From NCBI GenBank assembly GCA_902542975.1, contig CACBWM010000008.1, positions 1 to 59,290 on the forward strand: 59,290 nucleotides of DNA. The letters run 5' to 3'. The notes below the pieces were generated by a model. That model was not told the DNA's origin. It saw only the letters and a program-made list of their open reading frames with translations, and did not search any database. Made by a program: the position numbers and the translations under genes. Position 1 is the first letter of the stretch, and every line of letters starts with the position of its first letter. This DNA comes from an uncultured Pelagibacteraceae bacterium. GTDB taxonomy: Bacteria; Pseudomonadota; Alphaproteobacteria; Pelagibacterales; Pelagibacteraceae. Of the stretch, positions 11,362 through 21,331 are shown piece after piece.

Positions 11362-11783
11362 AAAAGAATAATTTAAAGATTGTTAAAATAAATAAAACAA
11401 AGAGCTTATTTAATTACGAAAAAAAAGTTTTAATAAAAGAATTAATACTGGGATTAAAACTTGGTTATTTTGATTTTGAAAAAGAAAAGCCTCAAAAAGT
11501 AAAATTTAATTTAGAGGTTAATTATCAAGATAAACAGCCTTCGAATGACAAAGATATTAAATCGATAGTTAACTATGCTAAAATTGTAAAATTAATAAAA
11601 AAATTAGTAAAAAATAAACATTACAATTTTCTTGAGACATTGGCAGAAGATGTTTTTGATGAGCTATTCAAAGATAAAAGAATAGATAAAATCACTCTTC
11701 AAATCGAAAAATTAGAAATAATGAAGGATTGCAGTTCAGTTGGGATCCAAATTTCTAAAAAAAGAAGCCATGATCAGCTCTGA
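11358..11783 (+). CDS. folB: Dihydroneopterin aldolase-like protein
   Basis: 141 aa. It fits the FolB fold (T-fold): [24 protein letters not shown] matches the region that begins with the pterin-site Tyr in the family, and [14 protein letters not shown] carries the conserved ETLAE motif with the pterin-anchoring Glu. The C-terminal LQIEKLEI...SVGIQI completes the family pattern. FolB converts dihydroneopterin to hydroxymethyl-dihydropterin in folate synthesis. It overlaps the SDR gene by 4 bp and uvrC by 14 bp. Confidence 0.78.
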   Translation: MKKNNLKIVKINKTKSLFNYEKKVLIKELILGLKLGYFDFEKEKPQKVKFNLEVNYQDKQPSNDKDIKSIVNYAKIVKLIKKLVKNKHYNFLETLAEDVFDELFKDKRIDKITLQIEKLEIMKDCSSVGIQISKKRSHDQL

Positions 11784-13605
11784 TATAGGTAAAGAAGTAA
11801 TTAAAAAAGAATTGCCCTTGGTTCCTAAGCTGCCAGGTGTTTATAGGATGCTAAATTCAAAAGGAGAAATTCTTTATGTGGGTAAAGCAAAAAACCTTCC
11901 AAATAGACTCAAAAGTTATGTGTCAGAAAAAAATCATATTATTAGAACTGAAAGAATGCTCTCTCAAACAAAAAGACTCGAAATTACTACTACTTCAAAT
12001 GAAAGTGAGGCTTTACTTTTAGAGGCAAATTTAATTAAAAAGTTTAAACCAAAATTTAATATTTTATTAAGAGATGACAAATCCTTTCCTTTTATTTTTA
12101 TAGGTGACAAAGATAAATGGCCACAAATCAAAAGGCACAGAGGAAAAAAAGGCAAAGAAGGATTTTATTTTGGACCATTTGCATCAGCTGGATCTGCAAA
12201 TTGGACTATAAAAATGATCCAAAAAATATTTCATCTCAGAATTTGCGATGATACTGTTTTCAAAAATAGAGAAAGACCCTGCATACTTTATCAAATTAAA
12301 AGATGCTCAGGACCTTGCGTTGGTTACGTAACTGAGAGTGATTATAAACAAACTGTTGATGATGCAATTGAGTTTGTGTCAGGCAAATCTAGAAAAATTC
12401 AGAAAAGCTTATCTAACCAAATGGAAAAGGCTAGTGAGGATTTAGACTTTGAAAAAGCAGCAATATTAAGAGATCGAATTAAATCATTAAATATTATTCA
12501 ATCTTCTCAAAGAATTAATGAAGCAAATTTAGTCGAAGCAGATGTTATCGCAGGATATAAAGAATCTGGAAAAACTTGTATTCAAGTTTTTTTTTATAGG
12601 TCAAAACAAAATTGGGGTAATCAAGCTTTTTTTCCAAAGCATGATCCAGAAGAAAATCTAAATGATATCATTAATTCTTTTATCTCTCAATTTTATGAAA
12701 ATAAAAGTGTGCCATCTTCAATAATTTTATCAAATGAAATTAAAGAGAAAGAATTAATTGAAAAAACACTTACACAAAAAGAAGGTAAACAAATCACAAT
12801 TACTGTCGCAAAAAAAGGGACGAAACTAAAAGTTATAAATCAAGCAATAAATAATGCAAAAGATAGTTTGAATAGAAAACTTTACGAGAGTCAGAATAAT
12901 AGAGATCTTTTCGATGCAGTATCAAAAAAATTCAATCTTGAAACTAATATTAATTTAGTTGAGGTTTATGACAATAGCCATATTCAAGGCACAAATAGTG
13001 TGGGCGCTTTAATTACTTATGGCGATGAAGGGTTCGTTAAAAAAAGGTATAGAAAATTTAATATAAAAATTCAAAAAAATGCTCAAGATGATTATGGAAT
13101 GATGAAAGAGGTTCTTAACAGAAGATTTAAAAGAGCAGTTCAAGAGAAAGATAATTATTTAACTTTCCCTGATTTAGTTTTAATTGATGGAGGGAAAGGT
13201 CAATATTCTGTTGCTAGAGAAGCGATGAATGAACTTGGTCTACATGAAATACCTATTGTAGCTATAGCAAAGGGCAAAATGAGAAATAGTGGAAATGAAA
13301 CATTTTTTCATAACGGAAGAGAGTTCAAGTTTGAGAAAAATGATCCAACATTATTCTTTTTACAAAGACTAAGAGATGAATCCCATCGATTTGCAATAAG
13401 TGCTCATAGAGCAAAAAGAAAAAAGGGCATAAGCAAATCATTATTAGATCAAATTGATGGTATTGGATCTATAAGAAAAAGGGCATTATTAAATCATTTT
13501 GGTTCAGCCAGAGCTGTGGAATCAGCTAGTTTGGATGAAATAAAATCAGTTGATGGAGTTGAGGAAAAAGTTGCAAAAAAAATATATAACTTCTTTCACG
13601 AATGA
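11770..13605 (+). CDS. uvrC: Excinuclease ABC subunit C
   Basis: Dual-incision nuclease of nucleotide excision repair. The ATG at 11770 was chosen (preceded by AAAGAAG) over an in-frame TTG at 11740; either start lies inside folB. Domains in order: GIY-YIG nuclease (PGVYRML...[10 protein letters not shown]), a cysteine-rich patch ([13 protein letters not shown]), a UVR domain ([15 protein letters not shown]), the RNase H-like second nuclease ([18 protein letters not shown]), and C-terminal tandem HhH motifs ([25 protein letters not shown]). About 611 aa, normal for the family. Its stop overlaps the pgsA start. Confidence 0.96.
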   Translation: MISSDIGKEVIKKELPLVPKLPGVYRMLNSKGEILYVGKAKNLPNRLKSYVSEKNHIIRTERMLSQTKRLEITTTSNESEALLLEANLIKKFKPKFNILLRDDKSFPFIFIGDKDKWPQIKRHRGKKGKEGFYFGPFASAGSANWTIKMIQKIFHLRICDDTVFKNRERPCILYQIKRCSGPCVGYVTESDYKQTVDDAIEFVSGKSRKIQKSLSNQMEKASEDLDFEKAAILRDRIKSLNIIQSSQRINEANLVEADVIAGYKESGKTCIQVFFYRSKQNWGNQAFFPKHDPEENLNDIINSFISQFYENKSVPSSIILSNEIKEKELIEKTLTQKEGKQITITVAKKGTKLKVINQAINNAKDSLNRKLYESQNNRDLFDAVSKKFNLETNINLVEVYDNSHIQGTNSVGALITYGDEGFVKKRYRKFNIKIQKNAQDDYGMMKEVLNRRFKRAVQEKDNYLTFPDLVLIDGGKGQYSVAREAMNELGLHEIPIVAIAKGKMRNSGNETFFHNGREFKFEKNDPTLFFLQRLRDESHRFAISAHRAKRKKGISKSLLDQIDGIGSIRKRALLNHFGSARAVESASLDEIKSVDGVEEKVAKKIYNFFHE

Positions 13606-14186
13606 AATTTAAAATACCTAATTATTTAACAATTGGAAGAATAATAATTGTTCCAATATTTGTTTTTACATTCTACCTTCCTGGATTTTATGGAGACGTT
13701 ATACCATTTGCTCTTTTTTTAATTGCCTCATTTACAGATTTTTTAGATGGCCTTTTGGCAAGAATGTTTAAAGAAGAGTCTAAACTTGGTGAACTTTTAG
13801 ATCCTATTGCAGATAAAATTATTGTTGCAACTGCGTTAATTTTATTAGTTATGGACCAAACAATAAAAAATTACGAAGTTATCGCAGCTATTATAATTCT
13901 TACAAGAGAAATTCTAATTTCAGGTTTAAGAGAATTTCTAGCGAAAGGAAAAATAAAGCTTCCAGTTTCTAATTTAGCAAAACTTAAAACATTCTTGCAG
14001 ATGTTTTCGATAGCAATACTTCTGACTGGTGAAACTGGAAATAAGTTAATAAATTTTCAAGATTATAATGCTCAAACAATTGGCATAATTATTTTATGGT
14101 TATCCGCGTTTTTAACACTTTATACTGGATATGATTATCTTAGAAAAGGAATAGACCATGCAATATCTGAAGATAATAAAGATTAA
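13602..14186 (+). CDS. pgsA: CDP-diacylglycerol-glycerol-3-phosphate 3-phosphatidyltransferase
   Basis: Integral membrane enzyme that commits CDP-diacylglycerol to phosphatidylglycerol. 194 aa with several hydrophobic helices. The CDP-alcohol phosphotransferase signature (DG-x2-AR-x8-G-x3-D-x3-D) is seen as [20 protein letters not shown] followed by IADK. It begins 4 bp before the uvrC stop. Its stop and the stop of the convergent ilvE gene share a TTAA. Confidence 0.93.
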   Translation: MKFKIPNYLTIGRIIIVPIFVFTFYLPGFYGDVIPFALFLIASFTDFLDGLLARMFKEESKLGELLDPIADKIIVATALILLVMDQTIKNYEVIAAIIILTREILISGLREFLAKGKIKLPVSNLAKLKTFLQMFSIAILLTGETGNKLINFQDYNAQTIGIIILWLSAFLTLYTGYDYLRKGIDHAISEDNKD

Positions 14187-15064
14187 GCAGCTTTTTTTTG
14201 TCTAACCAACTGATCAAAGCTTTTTGATAATCCTAATATAACATCACAAATTTTGTATTTATGATCTGCTATGCTTGCAACAGGTGTTATTTCGGCTGCT
14301 GTACCAGTTAAGAAACATCCATGAAAATTACCTAGTTCATCTGGAGAAATTTTTCTTTCATGAACTTTAATATTTTTTGATTTGGCTAATTCAATTACAG
14401 TTTGTCTTGTAATACCATTTAAAAAGGAATCTGGTGTTGGTGTATGTAATTCATTATTTTTATCTTTAAAAAAAATGTTTGCACTTGTTCCTTCTGCAAC
14501 ATTACCTTCAAAATCTAACATTAATGATTCAGAATACCCTTGTTGTTCAGCTTCGTGTTTTGAAAGAGTACAAATCATATACAATCCAGCTGCTTTTGCA
14601 TCCCAAGGAATAGTATTTGGAGCTGGTCTTCGCCATTTAGAAATATTTAATCTTATTCCTTCAGCTTTTAATTTTGGATCAAAATATGCAGGCCATTCCC
14701 ATGTTGCTATTGCTACATTTATCGAAGTTTTCTGTGCAGACACACCCATCATCTCGCTTCCTCTCCACGCAAATGGTCTTACATATCCGTTTTGAATATT
14801 TTGAACCGCTACTATTTTTTTAGAGGCTTCATTTATTTCGTCTTTTGTATAAGGAATGTTAATGTCTAATCTTTTTGCAGAATAAAATAATCTATCTGTA
14901 TGCTCTTCTAGCTTAAATATTTCTCCGTCGTATACTCTTTCACCTTCAAAAACTAAACTTGCATAGTGAAGTCCATGACTGATTACATGGCATTTTGCAT
15001 CTTGCCATTCAACAAGCTCATTATTGTACCAAATTTTTCCTGATCGTTTATCGAAAGGTATCAT
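14183..15064 (-). CDS. ilvE: Branched-chain amino acid aminotransferase
   Basis: Fold-type IV PLP aminotransferase for the last step of Leu/Ile/Val synthesis. 293 aa. Visible are SHGLHYASLVFEGERVY at the N-terminus, YVRPFAWRG, the catalytic Lys region PWDAKAAGLYMICTL, EGTSANIFF, and GITRQTVIELA. It is divergent from the MarR-type gene across 59 bp of AT-rich DNA. Confidence 0.93.
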   Translation of the reverse strand: MIPFDKRSGKIWYNNELVEWQDAKCHVISHGLHYASLVFEGERVYDGEIFKLEEHTDRLFYSAKRLDINIPYTKDEINEASKKIVAVQNIQNGYVRPFAWRGSEMMGVSAQKTSINVAIATWEWPAYFDPKLKAEGIRLNISKWRRPAPNTIPWDAKAAGLYMICTLSKHEAEQQGYSESLMLDFEGNVAEGTSANIFFKDKNNELHTPTPDSFLNGITRQTVIELAKSKNIKVHERKISPDELGNFHGCFLTGTAAEITPVASIADHKYKICDVILGLSKSFDQLVRQKKAA

Positions 15065-15123
15065 TATTTAATTTTATAAAAAAATATATTTGTATATATA
15101 ATATGTCAATATAACTTACCAAT

Positions 15124-15567
15124 ATGAAAAAACTTTTATATTTAAAAGATGAAGATCTCAAACAATATATTGAAAAAATATTTCTTGGCTACAGAGAGAC
15201 AGTCTCAGATGCTAAAAATGTATTGAATAAATACTCCATAGGTGTCGCACATAATAAGGTTATTCACTTAATTTCATTATATGAGGGTATTACAATATCA
15301 GACCTCTTAAGAAAGTTGAAAGTTACAAAACAAAGTTTGAATAGAGTTTTGAAAGATTTAATAAATCTAAAAGCTATAAAATATGAAAAAGACCAAGTAG
15401 ATACAAGAATAAAGCATGTCTACTTAACAGAAGAGGGAGAGAAATTATTTAACGAAATTTTCTCTGCTCAAAAGAAAAGAATTTATCAAGCATTCTCCGC
15501 ATCAAAAGCAAATGAGGTTGTCAGTTTTGACAATGTTTTAAAAAAAATAATTAATGGAAAAATTTAA
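15124..15567 (+). CDS. MarR-family transcriptional regulator (PetP-like)
   Basis: 147 aa winged-helix protein. The recognition region ITISDLLRKLKVTKQSLNRVLKDL followed by a wing containing DTRIKHVYLTEEGEKL is typical of MarR. It overlaps the next gene, an OmpR-type response regulator, by 14 bp. A MarR gene fused in an operon with such a regulator is the arrangement of petP-petR, described upstream of the bc1 operon in Rhodobacter capsulatus; the name is inference from this layout. The ligand is unknown. Confidence 0.8.
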   Translation: MKKLLYLKDEDLKQYIEKIFLGYRETVSDAKNVLNKYSIGVAHNKVIHLISLYEGITISDLLRKLKVTKQSLNRVLKDLINLKAIKYEKDQVDTRIKHVYLTEEGEKLFNEIFSAQKKRIYQAFSASKANEVVSFDNVLKKIINGKI

Positions 15568-16231
15568 AGCACATATTTTAGTTGTAGATGACGATGATGG
15601 CATAAGAGAATTAGTTAAAGAATACCTTTCCCAAAATGAATATCTTGTAACTAGTTCGAATAGTGCCGAAGATGCTCTTGAGAAAGTTAAAATTATAAAA
15701 TTTGACTTAATAGTGCTTGATATAATGATGCCAGGAAAGAGTGGTTTAGAATTTACAAAAGAAAATAAAGATAAAATTTCGACCCCTATAATTCTTTTAA
15801 CTGCGAAGGGTGAAGCTTCAGAGAGAATAGAGGGTTTGGATATTGGTGCAGATGATTACCTTCCAAAACCTTTTGAGCCTAAAGAATTAATACTTAGAAT
15901 TAATAATATCTTAAATAAAACAAAATATAAAAATACAAAGAGAAAATTTAAATTTGGTAAAATTGAAATAGATCTTAATAAGCAGTTTATTTTGAAAAAT
16001 GATAAATCAATAAAAATCAATAATACAGAAAAAATAATTTTAGATAAAATGGTTAATTCCCCTGGAAAAATTTTTAAAAGAGAGGAGATTGGAAATCTTA
16101 TAAAAATTGATAAAGAAAGATCAGTTGACGTAATCATTACAAGACTTAGGAAGAAAATTGAAGAAAACCCCAAAAGCCCAAATTATTTACAAACAATAAG
16201 AGGTGAAGGTTATGTTTTATGGATTGAATAA
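15554..16231 (+). CDS. OmpR/PetR-like response regulator
   Basis: 225 aa two-component regulator. Receiver domain about 1-125: acidic pocket VVDDDDG, phosphoacceptor Asp in LIVLDIMMPG, Thr in LLTAKGE, Lys in DDYLPKPFEPKEL. A winged-helix OmpR-type DNA-binding domain follows (about 135-225), ending DVIITRLRKKIEENP and QTIRGEGYVLW. The GEASERIEGLDIGADDYLPK segment is close to PetR-type regulators as I recall them. It is co-transcribed with the MarR gene before it and the histidine kinase after it (20-bp overlap with the kinase start chosen here). Confidence 0.9.
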   Translation: MEKFKAHILVVDDDDGIRELVKEYLSQNEYLVTSSNSAEDALEKVKIIKFDLIVLDIMMPGKSGLEFTKENKDKISTPIILLTAKGEASERIEGLDIGADDYLPKPFEPKELILRINNILNKTKYKNTKRKFKFGKIEIDLNKQFILKNDKSIKINNTEKIILDKMVNSPGKIFKREEIGNLIKIDKERSVDVIITRLRKKIEENPKSPNYLQTIRGEGYVLWIE

Positions 16232-17525
16232 ATATATAAAAAATATCTTGCCTAAAAGACTTTTTTACAGAGGTTTACTCATAGTCGCTGTTCCAATAGT
16301 AGTTATGCAAATAACTATCTCTTTAGTTTTTTTTGATAGTCTTTGGATCAAAACTAATTCTGGAATGACAAGAGCATTAGTCTCTGAAGTCAAAACTTTT
16401 GTAGATGCTTATGATAACGACGAAACTAACAAAGATTTTATAATAATTTTATTTAAAGAACACTTGGGTTTTAATATCAAATATGAAAAAGATAAGATCT
16501 TACCAGATAAAATACCAGAAAGATGGTTCAGTCCAGTGGATCGATCACTAAGAAGAGAATTAAAAAAAAAAAATTTAACTTATTGGTTTGATACAACAAA
16601 CTTCAAAGAAGTTGTTGACTTGAAAATAGGATATTCAAAAGGATATTTTCAATTTTATATTCCAAGGGATAGACTAACTACGAGTTCAGCTAGATTATTT
16701 GGTCTTTGGATAACATTGCCAGCATTATTAATGATAGCTGTAGCAATAATTTTTTTAAAGAATCAAACTAGACCAATAACTAAACTTGCAGAGGCATCTG
16801 AAAGATTTGGTCGAGGAGAAGATATTGATGAGTTTAGACCTTCTGGAGCACTCGAAATCCGAAAAGCTGGTTTAGAGTTTGACAAAATGAGAAAAAGAAT
16901 AATTAGACATCTTAATCAAAGATCTGAGATGCTATCAGGTATTAGCCACGATTTAAGAACACCTCTGACAAGGATAAAACTACAAATAGCTATGATTAAA
17001 GACAAAAGTGTTGTTGAAAAATTATCAAGAGATGTTGATGAAATGGAAAAAATGTTAAATGAATATCTTCAATTCGCAAGATCTGGTGCAAAAGATAAAA
17101 CTGAAACGTTTGATATTTCCGTTCTTCTTGAAGATATTTGTAAAAAATATGAGAAACCAAATATAAAATATTTTTTAAAAGAAAGAGTTTATTTTGATGG
17201 AAGAAAGAATTTAATTAGCAGATGTATTAATAACCTTATTGATAATTCTCTAAAATTTGCTGACAATGTTGAATTGTATCTAAAAAAAGGAAGATCAACT
17301 ATTAATATTTCAATAGAAGATGATGGTCCAGGCATACCGCAAAAAGAACATCAAAATGTTTTGAAGCCATTTTATAAAATTGACAAAAGTAGATCGGAAA
17401 CAAAGTCAAGTGTTGGCCTTGGCTTAGCTATATCATCTGATGTGGTAAAATCACATGGTGGAGATCTTAAATTCGATAAGTCTAGTTTAGGTGGATTAAA
17501 AGTTATTATTTCTTTGCCCGTTTAG
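16212..17525 (+). CDS. Sensor histidine kinase (EnvZ-like)
   Basis: Membrane sensor kinase, 437 aa from the ATG at 16212 (an upstream in-frame GTG at 16203 is less likely because GAAGG precedes the ATG). Two membrane helices (about 20-42 and 160-182) flank an extracytoplasmic segment; then a HAMP domain, the phosphoacceptor His near residue 246 in SGISHDLRTPL, N box CINNLIDNSLKFAD, G boxes DDGPGIP and VGLGLAIS. It should phosphorylate the regulator encoded just upstream. The signal sensed cannot be read from sequence. It is convergent with ubiK, overlapping it by 20 bp. Confidence 0.92.
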   Translation: MFYGLNKYIKNILPKRLFYRGLLIVAVPIVVMQITISLVFFDSLWIKTNSGMTRALVSEVKTFVDAYDNDETNKDFIIILFKEHLGFNIKYEKDKILPDKIPERWFSPVDRSLRRELKKKNLTYWFDTTNFKEVVDLKIGYSKGYFQFYIPRDRLTTSSARLFGLWITLPALLMIAVAIIFLKNQTRPITKLAEASERFGRGEDIDEFRPSGALEIRKAGLEFDKMRKRIIRHLNQRSEMLSGISHDLRTPLTRIKLQIAMIKDKSVVEKLSRDVDEMEKMLNEYLQFARSGAKDKTETFDISVLLEDICKKYEKPNIKYFLKERVYFDGRKNLISRCINNLIDNSLKFADNVELYLKKGRSTINISIEDDGPGIPQKEHQNVLKPFYKIDKSRSETKSSVGLGLAISSDVVKSHGGDLKFDKSSLGGLKVIISLPV

Positions 17526-17748
17526 TTTTTTTTTTTATTTTTTTTTCAGCAATTTTTTTTTCTAATTTTTCAATTCTTTTACTTAATATATCAATTTCAT
17601 CTTTACTTACTAAATTCATTTTAAGGATAATTTCCTCTTTTTTTGAGCGTAAAATATTTACGACTTCATCACTAAAATCTTTGTAGTTGACCAGTCCTTC
17701 TTCCAAAAATTTTGCAAATTTATCAAATACGAATCTTGATTTTGACAT
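17506..17748 (-). CDS. ubiK: UbiK/YqiC-family accessory factor
   Basis: 80 aa. The N-terminal part is amphipathic, followed by a predicted coiled coil (EIDILSKRIEKLEKKIAEK) and a lysine-rich tail. This is the pattern of the BMFP/DUF526 family (YqiC), whose E. coli member UbiK helps ubiquinone synthesis under aerobic conditions. It overlaps the end of the histidine kinase gene tail to tail by 20 bp, and its start is divergent from lgt across 48 bp. Confidence 0.75.
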   Translation of the reverse strand: MSKSRFVFDKFAKFLEEGLVNYKDFSDEVVNILRSKKEEIILKMNLVSKDEIDILSKRIEKLEKKIAEKKIKKKTKRAKK

Positions 17749-17796
17749 AATAATTTCTTATCAAAGTTTAAGTAATATTTATAATATTACAATTAA

Positions 17797-18573
17797 ATGT
17801 TTATTAATAATTTTGACCCAGTCGCTTTTGAGATCTTTTCATTAGAAATTAGATGGTATTCCTTGTCTTATATATTTGGTTTACTATTTGGTTGGTATTT
17901 TGCAAAAAATAAACTAATCAAAGATAATGCTCAGAGAGAATATTTTGATGACTATATAACTTATTTGATCATAAGCATCATCCTTGGTGGAAGACTTGGA
18001 TATGTAATTATTTATGACCCAATTTATTTTATTAGTAATCCAGTAGAGATTGTAAAAATTTGGGAAGGAGGCATGTCTTTTCACGGTGCACTAATTGGAA
18101 TTATTATAGGAACTCATTTATTCTGCAAAAATAAAAATCAAAATATTTTTAGTTATTTAGATGTGGTTGCTGTTTGTTCTCCTATAGGAATTTTTTTAGG
18201 AAGAATATCAAATTTTATAAACTCAGAACTTTATGGCATAGAAACAAATGTACCATGGTCAGTAAAGTTTATAAAAATTGATGATTTAAATCGACATCCT
18301 TCACAAATTTATGAGGCAATATTTGAGGGTGTTGTTCTATTTATTATTTTAAGTATGTTGTTTAATAGATTAAGGAATATACCTGGTATTATTTCAGGTT
18401 ATTTTTTAATTTTATACTCATTTTTTAGATTTGTTATCGAGTTCTTCAGAGAACCTGATCAACAACTAGGTTATTTATTTTTCAATTTAAGTATGGGGCA
18501 AATAATAAGTTGTATAGCACTAACCTGCGGATTAATTATCATCTATTATAAAAATGCTAATAGGACACAATAA
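17797..18573 (+). CDS. lgt: Prolipoprotein diacylglyceryl transferase
   Basis: Polytopic inner-membrane enzyme that attaches diacylglycerol to the lipobox Cys of prolipoproteins. 258 aa, about seven hydrophobic segments. Family motifs visible: IRWYSLSYIFG, GGRLGYVI, GGMSFHGALIG with the essential His, and the signature GRISNFINSELYG. It overlaps the next methyltransferase-like gene by 20 bp. Confidence 0.95.
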   Translation: MFINNFDPVAFEIFSLEIRWYSLSYIFGLLFGWYFAKNKLIKDNAQREYFDDYITYLIISIILGGRLGYVIIYDPIYFISNPVEIVKIWEGGMSFHGALIGIIIGTHLFCKNKNQNIFSYLDVVAVCSPIGIFLGRISNFINSELYGIETNVPWSVKFIKIDDLNRHPSQIYEAIFEGVVLFIILSMLFNRLRNIPGIISGYFLILYSFFRFVIEFFREPDQQLGYLFFNLSMGQIISCIALTCGLIIIYYKNANRTQ

Positions 18574-19594
18574 AAAAATCTCATTGGACAGATTTATTTA
18601 CAAATCTTTGTATGACAAAGATAATGGTTATTATATTAAAAAAAATCCTTTCGGAAAAAAAGGTGACTTCATAACATCTCCTAATATTTCTGTTCTTTTT
18701 TCAGAAATGATATCTATTTGGTTAATTTCATTTTGGGAGAATTTAAAAAAACCAAAAAAAATAAATATTGTAGAGCTGGGTGCAGGTAATGGTGAGATGA
18801 TGTCACAAATTATAAAAACTTTAAATAATTTTAGTGAAATTAGTTTATCTGCTAATTTCTTAATTTTAGAAAAAAGTCAATTACTGATAAAAATTCAGAA
18901 GAGTAAAATAGATAAGAAAAAAGTAAGTTGGATAAGAAATTTAAAAGAAATTCCAAGGGCTCCAACTATATTCTTGGCTAATGAGTTTTTTGATGCTTTT
19001 CCTATTAAACAGTTTTTAAAAAAAAGTGATAATTGGTATGAAAAATATGTAGCATACAAAAAAAATAAGTTTGAAGTTTGTGATCAAAAAGTGTCGTCAA
19101 AAATAATTGAGAAATATTTAGGTAAAAACATAAAAAAAGAAAAATTTGTTGAATATTCACCTTCAGCAATGAAATTTGTTAACAAAATAGCGAATTTTAT
19201 TTTTAAAAATAATGGTGGTTTATTAATGATAGACTATGGCTTTACAAGTGGAAAAATGAAAAATACTTTGCAAAGTGTTGAGAAGCACAGAAAAATTAGT
19301 TTTTTAGAAAATCCCTATAACTCGGATATTACTCATTTGATAAATTTTAAAATGTATAAGAAAGAGTTTGCAAATTCTAATTTGAAATCTTTAATAACTA
19401 CCCAAGGTAATTTCTTAACTAAATTAGGAATATTAAAAAGAGCTGAGATAATAAGTAAAAATTTACAATTTAGTAAGAAAGCGGACATATTTTATAGAAT
19501 AAAAAGATTAATTGATGAAAAATATATGGGCTCTTTGTTTAAAGTTTTATTTGTAAGCAAATCTAAAAATAATTTTAATTTGGGTTTTAAGTGA
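18554..19594 (+). CDS. MidA/NDUFAF7-family SAM-dependent methyltransferase
   Basis: 346 aa. Matches the DUF185 family (MidA; human NDUFAF7 methylates a complex I subunit). Visible are GYYIKKNPFGKKGDFITSPNIS near the N-terminus, the SAM-binding loop VELGAGNGEMM, NEFFDAFPIKQF and the C-terminal-half motif LLMIDYGF. The bacterial substrate is not established. It starts inside lgt and overlaps pgeF by 4 bp. Confidence 0.85.
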   Translation: MLIGHNKKISLDRFIYKSLYDKDNGYYIKKNPFGKKGDFITSPNISVLFSEMISIWLISFWENLKKPKKINIVELGAGNGEMMSQIIKTLNNFSEISLSANFLILEKSQLLIKIQKSKIDKKKVSWIRNLKEIPRAPTIFLANEFFDAFPIKQFLKKSDNWYEKYVAYKKNKFEVCDQKVSSKIIEKYLGKNIKKEKFVEYSPSAMKFVNKIANFIFKNNGGLLMIDYGFTSGKMKNTLQSVEKHRKISFLENPYNSDITHLINFKMYKKEFANSNLKSLITTQGNFLTKLGILKRAEIISKNLQFSKKADIFYRIKRLIDEKYMGSLFKVLFVSKSKNNFNLGFK

Positions 19595-20343
19595 TTAAGT
19601 CAAAAAGTTTTAGAGATCAAAAATCCATTTCACATTATTTTTTCAATAGATTAGGAGGTACCTCAAAAGGAATCTACAAAAGTTTAAATTGTGGAAAAGG
19701 TTCAAAAGATAAAATTGCTAATATAAGTAGAAATTTAGAGATAGTTTCAAGAAAAATAGGCTGCAAAAGTAGGAATCTAGTTTCTCTTAATCAAATTCAC
19801 AGCAATAAAGTTCTTAAAATTAATAATGTTCCAAAAAAAAAATTGACTGGAGACGCGATGATTACAAATAAGCAAAATATTGCGATTAGTATACTTACTG
19901 CAGATTGTGCACCAATTCTAATTATAGAAAAAAAGCAAAAATTTGTTGGTGCAATACATGCTGGGTGGAAAGGTGCTTTTAAGGGAATAGTAAAAAAAAC
20001 AATTCAGCTTTTAAAAAAAAATGGATGCTCAGAGAAAGATATGATTGCTTGCATTGGACCATGTATAAAAAAAAATAGTTATGAAGTAAAAAATGATTTT
20101 TTTAAATTGTTTAAGGACAAAAATAAAAAAAATGTGAATTTCTTCACATTTAAAAGGAAAAAAATTTATTTTGATTTAAGCGAATATATAAAATCTCAAT
20201 TTTACGAAAATGGAGTTAAAAAAATAGATATAATAAGAAAAGATACCTACGCTCTAGAAAATAACTTTTTTAGTTCTAGGAGATCAAAAAAAAATAAGCA
20301 TAACGATTATGGTAGAAATATTTCTGCAATTATGATTAAATAG
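19591..20343 (+). CDS. pgeF: PgeF/YfiH-type purine nucleoside phosphorylase (laccase-domain)
   Basis: 250 aa, GTG start overlapping the previous stop (GTGA). The family's zinc and active-site residues are visible in LNQIHSNKV, TADCAPILI, AIHAGWKGAFKGI and CIGPCI. Members of this family act as purine nucleoside phosphorylase/adenosine deaminase or as peptidoglycan editing factor (PgeF); sequence alone does not choose between them. Confidence 0.85.
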   Translation: MIKSKSFRDQKSISHYFFNRLGGTSKGIYKSLNCGKGSKDKIANISRNLEIVSRKIGCKSRNLVSLNQIHSNKVLKINNVPKKKLTGDAMITNKQNIAISILTADCAPILIIEKKQKFVGAIHAGWKGAFKGIVKKTIQLLKKNGCSEKDMIACIGPCIKKNSYEVKNDFFKLFKDKNKKNVNFFTFKRKKIYFDLSEYIKSQFYENGVKKIDIIRKDTYALENNFFSSRRSKKNKHNDYGRNISAIMIK

Positions 20344-20353
20344 GATATCTCGG

Positions 20354-21286
20354 ATGAAAATTCTCACAGGAAACAGTAATAAACATCTTAGTCAAAAAAT
20401 ATCTAAATTTTTAAAAAATAGACTAGTGAATTCAAACATAAGAAAATTTGCAGACGGAGAAATCTATATAGAAATTAATGAAAATATTAGAGGCAATAGT
20501 ATTTTTTTAATTCAATCCGTTTCATCCCCTGCAAATGACAATTTAATGGAATTACTACTATCTATTGATGCTTTAAAAAGATCATCGGCCAAAAACATAA
20601 CTGCTGTGATCCCATATTTTGGATATGCAAGACAAGATAGAAAAGTGGTTCCAAGAACATCTATATCTGCAAAACTTGTATCTAACCTTATTGCAAAAGC
20701 AGGAGCAGATAGAGTCGTTACAGTTGATTTACACTCTGGACAAATTCAAGGATTTTTTGATATTCCAGTAGATAACTTATTTGCAACTCCAATATTTGCT
20801 AGGCATATAAAAAAGAAATTAAAAAAGAATAATATAATCTGTGTTGCTCCAGATGTTGGTGGTACTGCAAGAGCAAGAGCTTTAGGAAAATTGTTAAATG
20901 TAGATTTAGCAATAGTAGATAAAAGAAGACCTGCTCCTGGAAAGTCAGAAGTAATGAATGTAATTGGAAATGTTAAAAATAAAACTTGTATATTAGTTGA
21001 TGATATAATCGACTCTGGTGGAACAATTGTAAATGCAGCTTATGAACTAAAAAAAAGAGGAGCTAAAGATGTTCATGTGTATGTAACACATGGCGTATTA
21101 AGTGGTAATGCTGTTGAAAAAATTAAGAAATCTTCGATAAAAAATTTAGTTGTAACTGATACAATAGATAATTCTATGAAAGTTAAAAAAGCTAAGAATA
21201 TTGAGGTATTAACAATCTCTAATTTAGTTGGAGAAGCTATTAAAAGAATATCAAATTCTACCTCAGTATCAGATCTATTTAAATAA
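20354..21286 (+). CDS. prs: Ribose-phosphate pyrophosphokinase
   Basis: Makes PRPP from ribose 5-phosphate and ATP for nucleotide, His and Trp synthesis. 310 aa, standard class I length. Visible are FADGEIYIEI, the RQDRK ATP-binding segment, DLHSGQIQGFFDIPVDNL, the flexible-loop region DKRRPAPGKSEV, and the PRPP-binding signature CILVDDIIDSGGT. It is followed after 45 bp by rplY, a common bacterial neighbour. Confidence 0.96.
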   Translation: MKILTGNSNKHLSQKISKFLKNRLVNSNIRKFADGEIYIEINENIRGNSIFLIQSVSSPANDNLMELLLSIDALKRSSAKNITAVIPYFGYARQDRKVVPRTSISAKLVSNLIAKAGADRVVTVDLHSGQIQGFFDIPVDNLFATPIFARHIKKKLKKNNIICVAPDVGGTARARALGKLLNVDLAIVDKRRPAPGKSEVMNVIGNVKNKTCILVDDIIDSGGTIVNAAYELKKRGAKDVHVYVTHGVLSGNAVEKIKKSSIKNLVVTDTIDNSMKVKKAKNIEVLTISNLVGEAIKRISNSTSVSDLFK

Positions 21287-21331
21287 TTTACTTGTAAAAT
21301 TTAGTTTCATAAGTTAAAAACCCGACACTTT

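Noticed and set aside
11740..11769. TTG start for uvrC ten codons upstream
   Set aside because: The ATG at 11770 has a better upstream AAAGAAG, and the extension adds no conserved sequence.
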